A stretch of 64,000 nucleotides of DNA from Candidatus Baltobacteraceae bacterium (GCA_036489885.1 DASXEW010000003.1:1736001-1800000), one strand, 5' to 3'; shown: positions 1-9,097, counted from the stretch's first letter. Notes: generated from the letters alone by a model not told the origin. Numbers and translations are program-made.

Positions 1-1290
1 TGCGTCCAGCGCCGTATTGACTGCGGATGCGTCAACAGCGTGCATGTCAAGTTCGGAACAGATTTGCGCGGCTGTAACGCCGGCGCGTGCGCCGAACACG
101 CACGATTCGGCAACCCCGTTGCCACCGAGACGATTCGCGCCGTGGACGCCGCCTGAATCCTCTCCCGCGACGAGGAGCCCGGGCATCGCGGTACGGCAGC
201 GATCGTCGATTGCCACGCCGCCCATGTGAAAGTGCGCGGTCGGAGTGACCTCGACCGGTCTGCGCGTCAGATCGTAGCCGACCTCGGCGCAACGCCGGAC
301 CATCCCGGGAAAGGTTTTCGCAACGAAATCGGCGCCGAGATGCGATGCATCGATGTAAACGCCGCCCGCGGGCGTGCCGCGTCCTTCCATGATCTCGATA
401 TATGCCGAGCGTGAGACGACATCGCGTGTCGCGCGCTCCATGCGTTCCGGATCGTAACGCTGCATGAAGCGCTCGCCGTGTGCATTGAGCAGATAGGCGC
501 CGGCGCCGCGCAAGCCTTCTTCGAGGACCATTCCGGAAAGCCGCGATGCGCCCGCTAAAATCCCCGTCGGATGAAATTGCATCATCTCCATGTCGACGAG
601 ATCGCAGCCGGCGCGATACGCCATCGCATATCCGTCGCCGACCTTTTCGATCGACGGCGCGGAGAATTTGTACATACGCGGACCGCCGCCGGTCGCCAGC
701 AACGTCGTTCGCGCGCGCGCCAGCGTGAACGCGCCGGTACGTTGGTGAAGAAGCAGGGCGCCGGCAATGCCGCTGCCGTCTTTGGTTGGAATCAGATCGA
801 GCGCGCGTGTCTCATCGATCAGCGTGATCTTGCGCGCGAAGAGTTGATCGTGCAGCCGGCTGACGATTTCGATGCCGGTGAGGTCGCCGCGATGAACGGT
901 GCGATCGAAAGATTGTCCGGCAAATGCCTTCTGATGAATCGTTCCATCCGGACGGCGATCGAAGAAGACCCCAACCTTGGTCTCCAGTTTCCGGATGATT
1001 TCGGGCGCGTCGGAAACGAGCGCCCACGCCAAGTCCTGATTGTTGAGGAAGGCGCCGCCCTTAACCGTATCGAGAAAATGTTTTTCGACCGAGTCTTTCG
1101 GATCGAGCGCGGCGTTGAAGCCGCCTTGGACGAGGCGCGTGCAGCCGCTCTTGCCAACCAGGCCTTTGGCAACGACGACGATGTTGAGGCGCGGATTCAG
1201 ATCGTAGGCGTGCAGCGCCGCCATCAAGCCCGCGCCGCCGCTCCCGATGATCAGAAAATCACAGGTGAGCTCGTCGTAACCGGGGCTCAT
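1..1290 (-). CDS. SdhA/FrdA-family FAD flavoprotein, partial (C-terminus beyond window)
   Basis: The frame is open from an ATG at 1290 to the window edge, giving about 430 visible residues. It has an N-terminal dinucleotide-binding fold (FLIIGSGGAGLMAALHA), the flavoprotein motifs VHRGDLTGIEI and MMQFHPTG, the LEEGLRGAG segment, and late in the sequence HFHMGGVAID and GANRLGGNGVAE. These are typical of succinate dehydrogenase/fumarate reductase flavoproteins; the related L-aspartate oxidase (NadB) and thiol:fumarate reductase A are alternatives. The ATG overlaps the stop of the upstream fumarase beta gene by four bases (ATGA), so the three genes form one unit that interconverts malate, fumarate and succinate. 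The distal capping and C-terminal regions are not visible. Confidence 0.85.
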   Translation of the reverse strand, partial: MSPGYDELTCDFLIIGSGGAGLMAALHAYDLNPRLNIVVVAKGLVGKSGCTRLVQGGFNAALDPKDSVEKHFLDTVKGGAFLNNQDLAWALVSDAPEIIRKLETKVGVFFDRRPDGTIHQKAFAGQSFDRTVHRGDLTGIEIVSRLHDQLFARKITLIDETRALDLIPTKDGSGIAGALLLHQRTGAFTLARARTTLLATGGGPRMYKFSAPSIEKVGDGYAMAYRAGCDLVDMEMMQFHPTGILAGASRLSGMVLEEGLRGAGAYLLNAHGERFMQRYDPERMERATRDVVSRSAYIEIMEGRGTPAGGVYIDASHLGADFVAKTFPGMVRRCAEVGYDLTRRPVEVTPTAHFHMGGVAIDDRCRTAMPGLLVAGEDSGGVHGANRLGGNGVAESCVFGARAGVTAAQICSELDMHAVDASAVNTALDA

Positions 1291-1880
1291 GTGATGCCGA
1301 GTTTAGCGTAGATCGACGCGAGACGTTCTTGTGCGGTCGCCGCAACGTCACGGTAAATGCTGGCCCCGTGGGCGTCCATCGCGACTGTAAGCGGTCCGAA
1401 ATCGCGAACGCGAAATTCCCACAGGCACTCCGGCATTAGGTCTTCGAAATAGACGTTTTCGATTGCTTCGACTTGCTCGGTTTCGACCGAGGCAGCTCCA
1501 CCGACGATTGCGAGGTAGACGCCGCCCAGCGATTTGAGCGCCGCGCTAGCTTCCTCGGAGAGCCCGCCTTTCCCGATGATGGCGCGAACGCCGGTTTCTC
1601 GCAGCGATGGTTCCGTGAAACGATCCATTCGCATGCTGGTCGTGGTGCCGACGGTCATTGGTTCGTACTTGCCGTTCGGCAGCTTGCGCACGTTTGGCGC
1701 AACATGCAAGAATACGCTCCCGCTCAGGTCGACGGGGGAGGGTCGCTTGCGATCGTACATGGCGATGTACGTTGCGTCGCGGATGCCCCAGATCGTCCCT
1801 GTGAAATAGACGACGTCGCCCGTGCGCATCGCGCGCACGTCGTCCTCGGAGAGTGGTGGCGTTAGACGATGCTCGGCCAT
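1287..1880 (-). CDS. Class I fumarate hydratase, beta subunit
   Basis: About 197 residues starting MAEHRLTPPLSEDDVRAM. This is the Fe-S hydro-lyase beta fold of two-subunit fumarases and tartrate dehydratases, with GDVVYFTGTIWGIRDATY near the N-terminus, then MTVGTTTSMRMDRF and the IIGKGGL loop. Together with the alpha subunit it hydrates fumarate to malate in the cytoplasm. The ATG at 1880 overlaps the alpha-subunit stop (ATGA). A longer frame reaches 1973 but adds unconserved Arg-rich sequence, so I reject that start. Tartrate dehydratase cannot be excluded by sequence, but a succinate dehydrogenase-type neighbour favours fumarase. Confidence 0.88.
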   Translation of the reverse strand: MAEHRLTPPLSEDDVRAMRTGDVVYFTGTIWGIRDATYIAMYDRKRPSPVDLSGSVFLHVAPNVRKLPNGKYEPMTVGTTTSMRMDRFTEPSLRETGVRAIIGKGGLSEEASAALKSLGGVYLAIVGGAASVETEQVEAIENVYFEDLMPECLWEFRVRDFGPLTVAMDAHGASIYRDVAATAQERLASIYAKLGIT

Positions 1881-2797
1881 CAGTATCCGAATTCGTATTC
1901 GCCGTCGGCATAGATCTTGGCGCGCCGGCGTTCGCCGCGCCAACATTGGAAATTGATCGCGACGGGATTGCACGTGATGTGCGTCCAGGCAGCTTCGATG
2001 TGAACGTCGAGTGCCGTCGTGTCGCCCCCGAGCCCCATCGGCCCGATTCCGGTCGCGTTGATCGCCTCGAGCAGCTCGAGCTCGAGCGCCGCGATCTGCG
2101 GATCGGGATTACGCTCACCGAGCGGTCGAATCGAGGCTTTCTTGGCAAGCAGCGTGCAAAGATCGGAGGTTCCGCCGATTCCGACGCCGACAATCGTCGG
2201 CGGACACGGCTTACCGCCCGCGCCGACCGTCATTTCCATGACGAATTTCTTGACGCCGTTGATTCCGTCGGAGGGCGAAAGCATTTTCAGGAACGACATG
2301 TTCTCGGAGCCCGATCCTTTCGGGATCATCAAGAGGTCGATGTAGTCGATCTCTTTCGAGAACTCGATGTGCACGACGGGGATGCCGTCGCCCGTGCTCG
2401 TTTGGCGGTTCTCGCGCGTGATCGGCGAGACGATGCTGCTGCGCAGCGGATGGTCGACCGTTGCGCGTTCGATGCCGCGCGTGAGCGCATCGATCAAACG
2501 TGCCCCGTCGATCAAGAACCCCCGGCCGATCGTCACGAAGAAGATCGGAAACCCGGTGTCTTGACAGACGAGCGTGTGTTTCTTGTCGGAGATCGCCATG
2601 GCGCGCAGCATCGTGTTTACGATGCCTCGCGCTACCTGGCTGCTCTCTCGCTCCATCGCCGCGTCGATGGCCGCTCGAACGTCCGGTGGAATATCGATTT
2701 GAGATTCGATGTACAAGCGTTTTCCGAGCTCTTCGAGCTGATCGTAAAACGCATCGGTATTGATCGCGGCTCCCATCATGATTGGGAGATAGCACAC
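1880..2797 (-). CDS. Class I fumarate hydratase, alpha subunit
   Basis: About 305 residues of the Fe-S hydro-lyase alpha fold, the subunit that binds the catalytic [4Fe-4S] cluster. Three candidate cluster cysteines are visible: CQDTG near residue 79, GGKPCPPT near 196 and SDLCTL near 212. The segments PKGSGSENMS and GLGGDTTALDVHIE match class I fumarases. The listed GTG start has a weak GCGGG upstream; ATG codons at 2779 or 2776 (MMGAAINTDAF) would give a more typical N-terminus. It is the first gene of the operon with the beta subunit and the flavoprotein, and is divergent from the peptidase at 2817 with under 70 bases between them. Confidence 0.88.
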   Translation of the reverse strand: MCYLPIMMGAAINTDAFYDQLEELGKRLYIESQIDIPPDVRAAIDAAMERESSQVARGIVNTMLRAMAISDKKHTLVCQDTGFPIFFVTIGRGFLIDGARLIDALTRGIERATVDHPLRSSIVSPITRENRQTSTGDGIPVVHIEFSKEIDYIDLLMIPKGSGSENMSFLKMLSPSDGINGVKKFVMEMTVGAGGKPCPPTIVGVGIGGTSDLCTLLAKKASIRPLGERNPDPQIAALELELLEAINATGIGPMGLGGDTTALDVHIEAAWTHITCNPVAINFQCWRGERRRAKIYADGEYEFGY

Positions 2798-2816
2798 CCC
2801 GCGGAACCATCCCTAT

Positions 2817-4196
2817 GTGGCAATCTTGCGCAGGAGTTTCAGGGAAGCATTCGTAGGCTCAAACGTGGATAATAGCTTTGAGCAGGCGTTTTCGTTGGAA
2901 GAGCTTCGCTCCGATCTGAACGCGCTGTGCGACTTCGGAGGCCGGTTCGCCGGATCGGAGAGCGAAATGCGCGCGCGTCGATTCGTTGAAGCGCGCCTCG
3001 ACGAGATCGGCGCCGGCCAGTCGCGCAGCATCGATTATCCCTATTCGGGATGGGCGAGAGGAGCGAGCAGCGTCCAACTCAGCGGCGGAACCGCCATCGA
3101 GAGCACGAGCCTCGTCCTATCGCCGTCGACGCCGCCGGAGGGACAGGAGCTGGAGCTCATCGATCTCGGTCGTGGCACATCGGACGACTTCGTCCGCGAG
3201 CGCGAAAGGCTGCGAGGACGTGCCGTCCTGGTGCGACACGAGTTTCCATTCAGCGTGCACCATGTGCACCGCCGGCGAAAGTACGATTGGGCAAAGCGCG
3301 GGGGCGCGGCCGCGTTCTGCATCGCCAATTACCTGCCCGAGGTCGGCGTCGTGAGCGGTTCGTCCGGTCGCGGCGAGTCGGACGACATTCCAGCTGTGGG
3401 GCTTTCTTACGAAGGTGGCGCGAAGATCGCCGCATCGACATCGGATGGCATAACGAGAATACGTTTACGCGTCGATGCTCATCGCGTTCCGCTGGAAGGC
3501 CGGCACATCGTCTACGAGATCCCGGCTCTAACGGATGAGTGGGTGATCGTTTGCGCGCATCTCGATGGGCACCATCTTGCCGAAAGCGCCCTCGACAATG
3601 CCAGCGGTGTCGCGTCGGTGCTCGAGATTGGACGCCGCCTTGCCCCTTTGGTGGGCTCTTTGCGGCGTGGTTTGCGTTTGATGCTCTTCACGTTCGAGGA
3701 ATGGGGATTGTACGGGTCAAGCGTGTATGTCAACGAGCTCTCGCCGGAAGAGCGCGAGAAGATCGCGCTCGTCGTGAATCTCGATACCATCGTCGGGGCC
3801 GACCGTCTTTCGGCACTGATCAGCGGGATGGAAGACGTCGGCCGTTTTGTCCAGCGCCACACGGAGAACGCTCCGATACCTGTTGATCTCATTCGTCCGG
3901 TTATGGGCAACTCGGATCACTACAATTTCTTCTTGGGCGGGATCCCGTCGTTCCGGCTGATCGCCGGCTACGAAGACCCGGGTGCACAGACACGCTTCCT
4001 TCTAACCCCCGGCGACACACGTGCACGTATCGATGTCGAGCGGCTGCTCGTCGCCGCACAGATGGCAGGGCGTATTGCGTATGAGGCGTGCGCGTCGGAC
4101 CAGCCGATCGCCGAGCATCTCGACGCGGAAGCCGTGCGCTCGCGGCTCGACATCGAAGATCCCTGGGTTTCGGACCGAGTCAAATGCGCATCATAG
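2817..4196 (+). CDS. M28-family zinc metallopeptidase (aminopeptidase-like)
   Basis: A 459-residue protein with a PA-like insert in the N-terminal half and an M28 catalytic domain after about residue 240. The di-zinc ligands are recognisable: CAHLDGHH, then ALDNASG, the Glu pair in FTFEEWGLYGS, VVNLDTI, and the late His in GNSDHYNFF. It probably removes N-terminal residues from peptides. No clear signal peptide is seen, so it is likely cytoplasmic. GTG at 2817 is the upstream start; GTG at 2865 has a nearby GTAGG and may be the true start. It runs straight into a peptide importer operon, so the context suggests peptide scavenging. Confidence 0.85.
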   Translation: MAILRRSFREAFVGSNVDNSFEQAFSLEELRSDLNALCDFGGRFAGSESEMRARRFVEARLDEIGAGQSRSIDYPYSGWARGASSVQLSGGTAIESTSLVLSPSTPPEGQELELIDLGRGTSDDFVRERERLRGRAVLVRHEFPFSVHHVHRRRKYDWAKRGGAAAFCIANYLPEVGVVSGSSGRGESDDIPAVGLSYEGGAKIAASTSDGITRIRLRVDAHRVPLEGRHIVYEIPALTDEWVIVCAHLDGHHLAESALDNASGVASVLEIGRRLAPLVGSLRRGLRLMLFTFEEWGLYGSSVYVNELSPEEREKIALVVNLDTIVGADRLSALISGMEDVGRFVQRHTENAPIPVDLIRPVMGNSDHYNFFLGGIPSFRLIAGYEDPGAQTRFLLTPGDTRARIDVERLLVAAQMAGRIAYEACASDQPIAEHLDAEAVRSRLDIEDPWVSDRVKCAS

Positions 4197-5752
4197 TCGT
4201 CGGGGCGTTCATCCTCGCACTCCTCGCGCCGCTCAGTGCAGCGCAGGGACAAGCGCCGGTTCATGGCGGAACGTTTGTCTTTGCGATCGGCTCGGACCCC
4301 GAGACGCTCAATCCTGCCATCACGACCGGAGTCGAAGCGCTATCTACCGATTGCAAGATGTTCAACGGGCTAACATATCGCGATCGCCAAGGGAAATCGC
4401 ACCCCGAGCTTGCGACCGACTGGTTCATCCCGCCCGACGGAATGCAATACACGTTCAAACTGCGTCGCGACGTGCTTTGGCACGATGGCCAACCGTTCAC
4501 GTCGGCTGACGTGAAGTACACATTCGTCAACGTGCTTGCAAAATTTCATCCGCGAGCGAAGGTTGCGTTTTCGAACGTCGCAAGCGTCGAAACGCCTGAC
4601 GCCTACACTGTCGTCGTCAAGATGAAGAAGCCGTACGGGCCGTTCCTGGAGCAGATGACGTGTCAGGACGGCGCAATTCTTCCGCGTCACATTTACGAAG
4701 GAACCGACGTTCTTCGTAACCCGCACAACACCGACAACCCCATCGGTACCGGGCCCTTCAAGTTTTCGAGCTACACGCGCGGCGACCGCGTCGTAATGGT
4801 GCGCAATCCCAATTACTTCCGCAAGGGGCTGCCGTATTTCGATACGGTGATCGCAAAAGTGGTGCCTGACGCGGGCTCGCGCGTGCAAGGGCTCGATACC
4901 GGCGAGATCGACTACGTGCAGAGTTTCTTTTTGCCCAAAGAGCAAATTGGTTCACTTCGTAGCCATCACAAGATCCAGCTCAAGTACGATACCGACGTTC
5001 CGGGAAACTATCTTTTGTTCCTAAACGACGCGAAGCCGCCGCTCAACGACCCGCGGGTACGCGCGGCTGTGCTACAAGGCATCAACCGCAAGCAAATTCT
5101 GGATCAAGCGTACTTTGGGATCGGTTATGTTGCCAAGAGCGCATTTCACCAGAAGCTTTGGGCATACGATCCACAGGTCGATCTAACGAAGTTGTACCCA
5201 TACGATCCAAAAGCGGCGAACGCAGCGCTCGACAAATTGGGCTTGACGCGCAAGAACGGAACCCGCTTCACGTTCCGGTTGGTATACAACGTTGCGCAAG
5301 CGGGCTTCCCGGCGACCGCGCAGATCATTCGCGACGACTTGCAAGCTGTTGGCGTCGCCGTAACGCTCTTGCCGCTCGAGCGCAACGTCCTGAACGATGT
5401 CGAGTTCACGAAACGCGACTTCGAGGGAGCGATCGAGGCCTATACGACCGGCGGGGATCCCGCAATCGGTATTGCGCGCGAGTACATCACGACGGCGCCG
5501 GGAATCCCGTTCTCGAATCCGACCGGCTATTCCAACTCCAAAGTTGACGAATTGTTCCGCGAGGGAGCGCTCACGGTGCGCATCGCCGACCGGAAAAGGT
5601 ATTACGATGAGTTGCAGGTTTTGCTTTCTCATGAGTTGCCGCTGTTTCCGCTGATCGACCGAACCGAAGTCGATGCGGCGCAAGCAAATCTGCACGGCTT
5701 GTGGGAGAGCGGTCAGCCCTACGACGAATGGGATCAAGCCTGGCGCGGATAG
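4184..5752 (+). CDS. Oligopeptide/nickel-type ABC transporter substrate-binding protein (SBP_bac_5)
   Basis: A 522-residue exported protein. The ATG at 4184 begins a signal peptide (MRIIVVGAFILALLAPLSAA) and overlaps the peptidase gene by 13 bases. The mature start FAIGSDPETLNP, the LATDWFIPPDG and FKLRRDVLWHDGQPFTSADV segments, and the late WDQAW ending are classic for family 5 solute-binding proteins (DppA/OppA). There is no lipobox cysteine after the signal peptide, so it may be free rather than lipid-anchored. It should deliver peptides to the two permeases encoded next. The ligand is inferred from the family and from the peptidase neighbour. Confidence 0.9.
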   Translation: MRIIVVGAFILALLAPLSAAQGQAPVHGGTFVFAIGSDPETLNPAITTGVEALSTDCKMFNGLTYRDRQGKSHPELATDWFIPPDGMQYTFKLRRDVLWHDGQPFTSADVKYTFVNVLAKFHPRAKVAFSNVASVETPDAYTVVVKMKKPYGPFLEQMTCQDGAILPRHIYEGTDVLRNPHNTDNPIGTGPFKFSSYTRGDRVVMVRNPNYFRKGLPYFDTVIAKVVPDAGSRVQGLDTGEIDYVQSFFLPKEQIGSLRSHHKIQLKYDTDVPGNYLLFLNDAKPPLNDPRVRAAVLQGINRKQILDQAYFGIGYVAKSAFHQKLWAYDPQVDLTKLYPYDPKAANAALDKLGLTRKNGTRFTFRLVYNVAQAGFPATAQIIRDDLQAVGVAVTLLPLERNVLNDVEFTKRDFEGAIEAYTTGGDPAIGIAREYITTAPGIPFSNPTGYSNSKVDELFREGALTVRIADRKRYYDELQVLLSHELPLFPLIDRTEVDAAQANLHGLWESGQPYDEWDQAWRG

Positions 5753-6687
5753 CGCTGGTCGTACCGCAGCTTTTCGGCGTGATCGCTATCGTCTTTGCGA
5801 TCACACATCTGCTCCCGGGAGATCCGATCACCGCGCTCGTCGGTGACTATCCGGCTCCGCCGGATTACGTTGCGCAGCTACGTCACGATCTCGGCCTCGA
5901 TCAATCCGTCTGGGTGCAGTTCCTCGATTACGGCGGGCGTTTGCTGCACGGCGATTTAGGTTTTTCGTTCTCGTACAACGCGCCGGTCGTGAGCGTGATC
6001 GGTGAGCGTATCGGGCCGACGTTCGTCTTGGCGGCCTCCGCGTTCGTACTCGGGACGTTCGGGGGAATCATCTTCGGAACGGTTGCCGCGGTACGGCATC
6101 TGCGCCTGGCCGATCGGCTCGTCACCGTTCTAGCTCTGGTTGGATTCTCGATTCCGGGATTTTGGCTCAGTCAGCTGCTGATTTTGGCATTCGCCGTGAA
6201 GCTCGCCTGGTTGCCCTCGCTCGGTATGCACTCGCTGCATACGGCGCCGTCAGCATTCGGCGAACTCGCTGACGTTGCGCGGCATCTGGTGCTTCCGGTG
6301 CTGGCGCTCTCGACCGGTCACTTGGCGCTCATGACGCGGTTGGTGCGTACGAGCATGATCGAGACGCTGCAGTTCGATTTCGTGCGCACCGCCCGCGCGA
6401 AGGGCTTGAGCACATACCTCGTCGTCTTCAAGCACACTCTTCGTAACGCGCTCATACCGGTGATCGCGGCAGGAGGCTACAGCGTCGGCCTGCTGTTGTC
6501 GACGTCGGCGCTCGTGGAGACGGTGTTCAGCTGGCCGGGCATGGGCCGCTTGCTGTACGACTCACTCTTTAAACGCGACTATCCGGTGTTGATCGGGATA
6601 TTCATCGTCACCAGTCTGGCTGCTATCTTGGCGAATCTTGCCGCCGACATGCTTCAAGCGCGGGTCGATCCGCGCTCGCGCGCATGA
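5728..6687 (+). CDS. Peptide ABC transporter permease, DppB type
   Basis: A 319-residue inner-membrane protein with about six transmembrane helices. It has the DppB-like N-terminus ending HLLPGDPITALVGD and the cytoplasmic EAA-type loop FVRTARAKGLSTYLVVFKHT, followed by LRNALIPV. ATG at 5728 is chosen because it gives the usual short N-terminus before the first helix; it overlaps the binding-protein gene by 25 bases. It pairs with the DppC-type permease that follows. No ATPase gene (dppD or dppF) is in this cluster, so an ATPase encoded elsewhere must energise it. Confidence 0.9.
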   Translation: MGSSLARIALVVPQLFGVIAIVFAITHLLPGDPITALVGDYPAPPDYVAQLRHDLGLDQSVWVQFLDYGGRLLHGDLGFSFSYNAPVVSVIGERIGPTFVLAASAFVLGTFGGIIFGTVAAVRHLRLADRLVTVLALVGFSIPGFWLSQLLILAFAVKLAWLPSLGMHSLHTAPSAFGELADVARHLVLPVLALSTGHLALMTRLVRTSMIETLQFDFVRTARAKGLSTYLVVFKHTLRNALIPVIAAGGYSVGLLLSTSALVETVFSWPGMGRLLYDSLFKRDYPVLIGIFIVTSLAAILANLAADMLQARVDPRSRA

Positions 6688-7481
6688 GAACCGGCGCCCT
6701 TCTCGTCGCGCTCGTGACCCTCGCCGCAATCGCGGCTCCGTTAATCGCGCATCGCGATCCGCTTGCAACAAGCGCATTTGCGTTTGCGCCGCCGCTCACG
6801 AATGGAGCGTTCGGCACGGACAATCTGGGACGCGACGTGTGGAGCGAGGTCGTGTACGGCGGTCGAGTCTCGTTGATCGTCGGCATCGGCGCGTCGCTGC
6901 TGCAGACAGTCATCGGTATCGTCATCGGCGCCATCGCGGGTTACCGCGGCGGCATCGTCGACCTCATTTTAATGCGTGTCTCCGAGTTCTTTCAGATAAT
7001 TCCGCAGTTCTTTTTGGCATTGGTGCTGGTCGCAATCATCGGACGTGGACTCGACAAAGTCATCCTCGTGCTCGGCATCGTGGCGTGGCCGCTGACGGCG
7101 CGCGTCGTTCGTGCGCAGTTCATAGCTCTGCGGTCGTCGGAGTTCGTGGAAGCAGCGCGCGCCATTGGTGCCGGAAATTGGTACATTGGCGTTCGCGTGA
7201 TGCTTCCAAACGCGCTTGCACCGGTAATTGTGACGGCGACGCAGGGCATCGCCCACGCCATCCTGCTCGAAGCGGGCATCAGCTTCTTCGGTCTCGGTGA
7301 TCCTGCGCTCATCAGTTGGGGTCAGATGCTGAACAATGCCCAACCGTTTTTGGGGCAGAGCTGGTGGATAAGCGTGTTCCCCGGTGCGGCAATCTTAGCC
7401 AGCGTTCTCGGATTCAGCTTGCTGGGAGATGGCCTCAACGATCTGCTCAATCCGCGCCTGCGAGGCGCTCTCCGCGCTTAG
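6684..7481 (+). CDS. Peptide ABC transporter permease, DppC type
   Basis: A 265-residue permease beginning at an ATG that overlaps the previous stop (ATGA). It has the DppC hallmark FGTDNLGRDVWSEVVYGGR after the first helix and an EAA loop, EAARAIGAGNWYIGVRVMLP. It forms the translocation pore with the DppB-type protein. Its end overlaps by four bases the end of the convergent amino-acid binding protein gene, so two unrelated import systems meet tail to tail here. Confidence 0.9.
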   Translation: MRTGALLVALVTLAAIAAPLIAHRDPLATSAFAFAPPLTNGAFGTDNLGRDVWSEVVYGGRVSLIVGIGASLLQTVIGIVIGAIAGYRGGIVDLILMRVSEFFQIIPQFFLALVLVAIIGRGLDKVILVLGIVAWPLTARVVRAQFIALRSSEFVEAARAIGAGNWYIGVRVMLPNALAPVIVTATQGIAHAILLEAGISFFGLGDPALISWGQMLNNAQPFLGQSWWISVFPGAAILASVLGFSLLGDGLNDLLNPRLRGALRA

Positions 7482-8284
7482 CTCTTAGCTCCGTTGATCG
7501 TCGGGTCGCTGAGCGCGCCGTTCGCGACACCGTAGTTTTCGAGTATCCTCTTATACGTGCCGTCCGCGATGATCGCGCGCAATGCTTTTTGCAGCTCGTC
7601 GCGCAGGGCGACGTTCGATTTCGCAATGCCGATGCCGAGCGGGACGGGCTGATACTCTTTGCCCGTGACGACGTCGAAGATCGTTCCGCCGCCCGCCGTC
7701 TTCGCAAGATAGATCATGACGGGCGAGTTCCCGAGGAACGCGGCGACGCGACCGTTCTGCAGCTGCAAGCGCGCATCGGCAGGCTGCGTGTACTCGAGAT
7801 TCTCGACGAGCGGTTTACGATCGGCCGTGCAGCGAGCGTTTTGTTCGTCGATGAGTAAGATCTGCGTCGAGCCGCGTACGGTCGACACGGTCTTACCGCA
7901 GAGACTCTCGAGCCCGGTGATCTTCTGCGGATTGCCCTTTTGGATGAGCAGCATCGTGCTCAAGCGAAAGAAGTCGACGAAGTCGAGGACCTTCTCGCGT
8001 TCGAGCGTGTCGTTCATCAACGTGAACGCCACATCGATGCGTCCGGCCTGCAGTGCGGGGATCAAGCCGTCGAAGGTCGTTGGCGTGAATGCGATCGGGT
8101 GCGGCAGATGCTTGCTCATCGCGACCGCAAGATCGACGATGACGCCTTGTAGCGTCGTGCCGTCCGAGGCGTAGCTCACCAGCGGCGGACTGTTAGTGAT
8201 GGTGCCTGCGGTAATCGTGTTGTCCGCCGCACCTGCGGGCGCCGTCAAGGCGAGTGCGAGCAGGAGCGCTGCGAAAAGGCGCAT
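7478..8284 (-). CDS. Polar amino-acid ABC transporter substrate-binding protein (SBP_bac_3)
   Basis: A 268-residue exported protein. ATG at 8284 starts a signal peptide (MRLFAALLLALALTAPAG followed by AADNTI). The mature part has the family 3 signatures LQGVIVDLAVAMSKHL, FDGLIPALQAGRIDVAF and the FDVVTGKEY and PVPLGIGIAK segments, ending with the ADGTYKRILENYG helix seen in cystine, glutamine and arginine binding proteins. The frame extends upstream to 8527 but that part is low-quality sequence antisense to the permease. It lies 15 bases from, and divergent to, its presumed permease at 8300; no ATPase gene is adjacent. Confidence 0.88.
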   Translation of the reverse strand: MRLFAALLLALALTAPAGAADNTITAGTITNSPPLVSYASDGTTLQGVIVDLAVAMSKHLPHPIAFTPTTFDGLIPALQAGRIDVAFTLMNDTLEREKVLDFVDFFRLSTMLLIQKGNPQKITGLESLCGKTVSTVRGSTQILLIDEQNARCTADRKPLVENLEYTQPADARLQLQNGRVAAFLGNSPVMIYLAKTAGGGTIFDVVTGKEYQPVPLGIGIAKSNVALRDELQKALRAIIADGTYKRILENYGVANGALSDPTINGAKS

Positions 8285-8299
8285 GTAAGAAGCTTTTGT

Positions 8300-9097
8300 A
8301 TGCGCTATCTGTGGACCTGGATTGCGAGCGCGGTCGTGCTGGCCGCCATAATCGCGATCGGGCTCTCCATCGCCCAAAATCCGAATATCGATCACGCCGC
8401 GATCGCGCAGTATCAATTTGCACCTGCGATTTTGGCAGGTTTGCGCACCACGGTCGAGCTGGCCGTTATCTCCGGCGCCGTCGGGCTTGGGCTGGGCCTC
8501 GGGCTTGCGCTCATGCGGCTCTCGCACAATCCCGTGTTCCGGTGGGCGAGCAGCGCCTATACATGGGCATTCCGCGGTACGCCCCTGTTGGTTCAGATTT
8601 TATTTTGGGGAAATCTGGCACTGCTCTTCAAACGTGTCGGGATCTTCATTCCGTTCACGGATATCGCACTGATTTCGGCTGGAACGAATTTCATCGTCAC
8701 GCCGTTCGTCGCGTCGATCCTCGCGCTGGGTCTCAATGAAGGCGCATACATGTCCGAGGTCATCCGCGCGGGGATCCTGGCCGTACCGCGAGGCCAGGTT
8801 GATGCCGCGCGGGCGCTGGGCATGTCGAGCGGTCTTGCGATGCGCAGAGTCGTTCTTCCGCAAGCATTTGCAGTGATCGTGCCGCCGACGGTCAATCAAT
8901 TCACCAATCTCTTGAAGGCGACGTCGCTCGTCTCGGTGATTGCGGGGGGTGACTTGCTAACTGCGGCTGAGAACATCGCATCGTCGAATCTGCACACGAT
9001 CGAGCTGCTCTTGGTCGCGACGTTTTGGTTCCTCGTCATCACCTCACTGTCGAGCGTCGCACAACACGCAGTCGAAACGCGATTGGCGCCGGCTTAG
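8300..9097 (+). CDS. Polar amino-acid ABC transporter permease (HisM/GlnP type)
   Basis: A 265-residue membrane protein with about five helices. The signature FRGTPLLVQIL and the EAA loop EVIRAGILAVPRGQVDAARA, followed by LGMSSGLAMRRVVLPQA, are diagnostic of the His/Glu/Gln/Arg permease family. It is divergent from the matching binding protein with only 15 bases between the two start codons, so the promoter of each must overlap the other gene's start. Its stop overlaps the next gene's GTG (TAGTG), which couples it to an unrelated hydrolase. Confidence 0.9.
   Translation: MRYLWTWIASAVVLAAIIAIGLSIAQNPNIDHAAIAQYQFAPAILAGLRTTVELAVISGAVGLGLGLGLALMRLSHNPVFRWASSAYTWAFRGTPLLVQILFWGNLALLFKRVGIFIPFTDIALISAGTNFIVTPFVASILALGLNEGAYMSEVIRAGILAVPRGQVDAARALGMSSGLAMRRVVLPQAFAVIVPPTVNQFTNLLKATSLVSVIAGGDLLTAAENIASSNLHTIELLLVATFWFLVITSLSSVAQHAVETRLAPA

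Noticed and set aside
571-1311. 246-codon plus-strand frame opposite the flavoprotein gene
   Set aside because: The minus-strand frame gives a full SdhA/FrdA-type protein and overlaps the fumarase gene exactly. The plus frame has no family features.
1473-1865. Plus-strand frame inside the fumarase beta gene
   Set aside because: It is antisense to a well-conserved enzyme and has no independent support.
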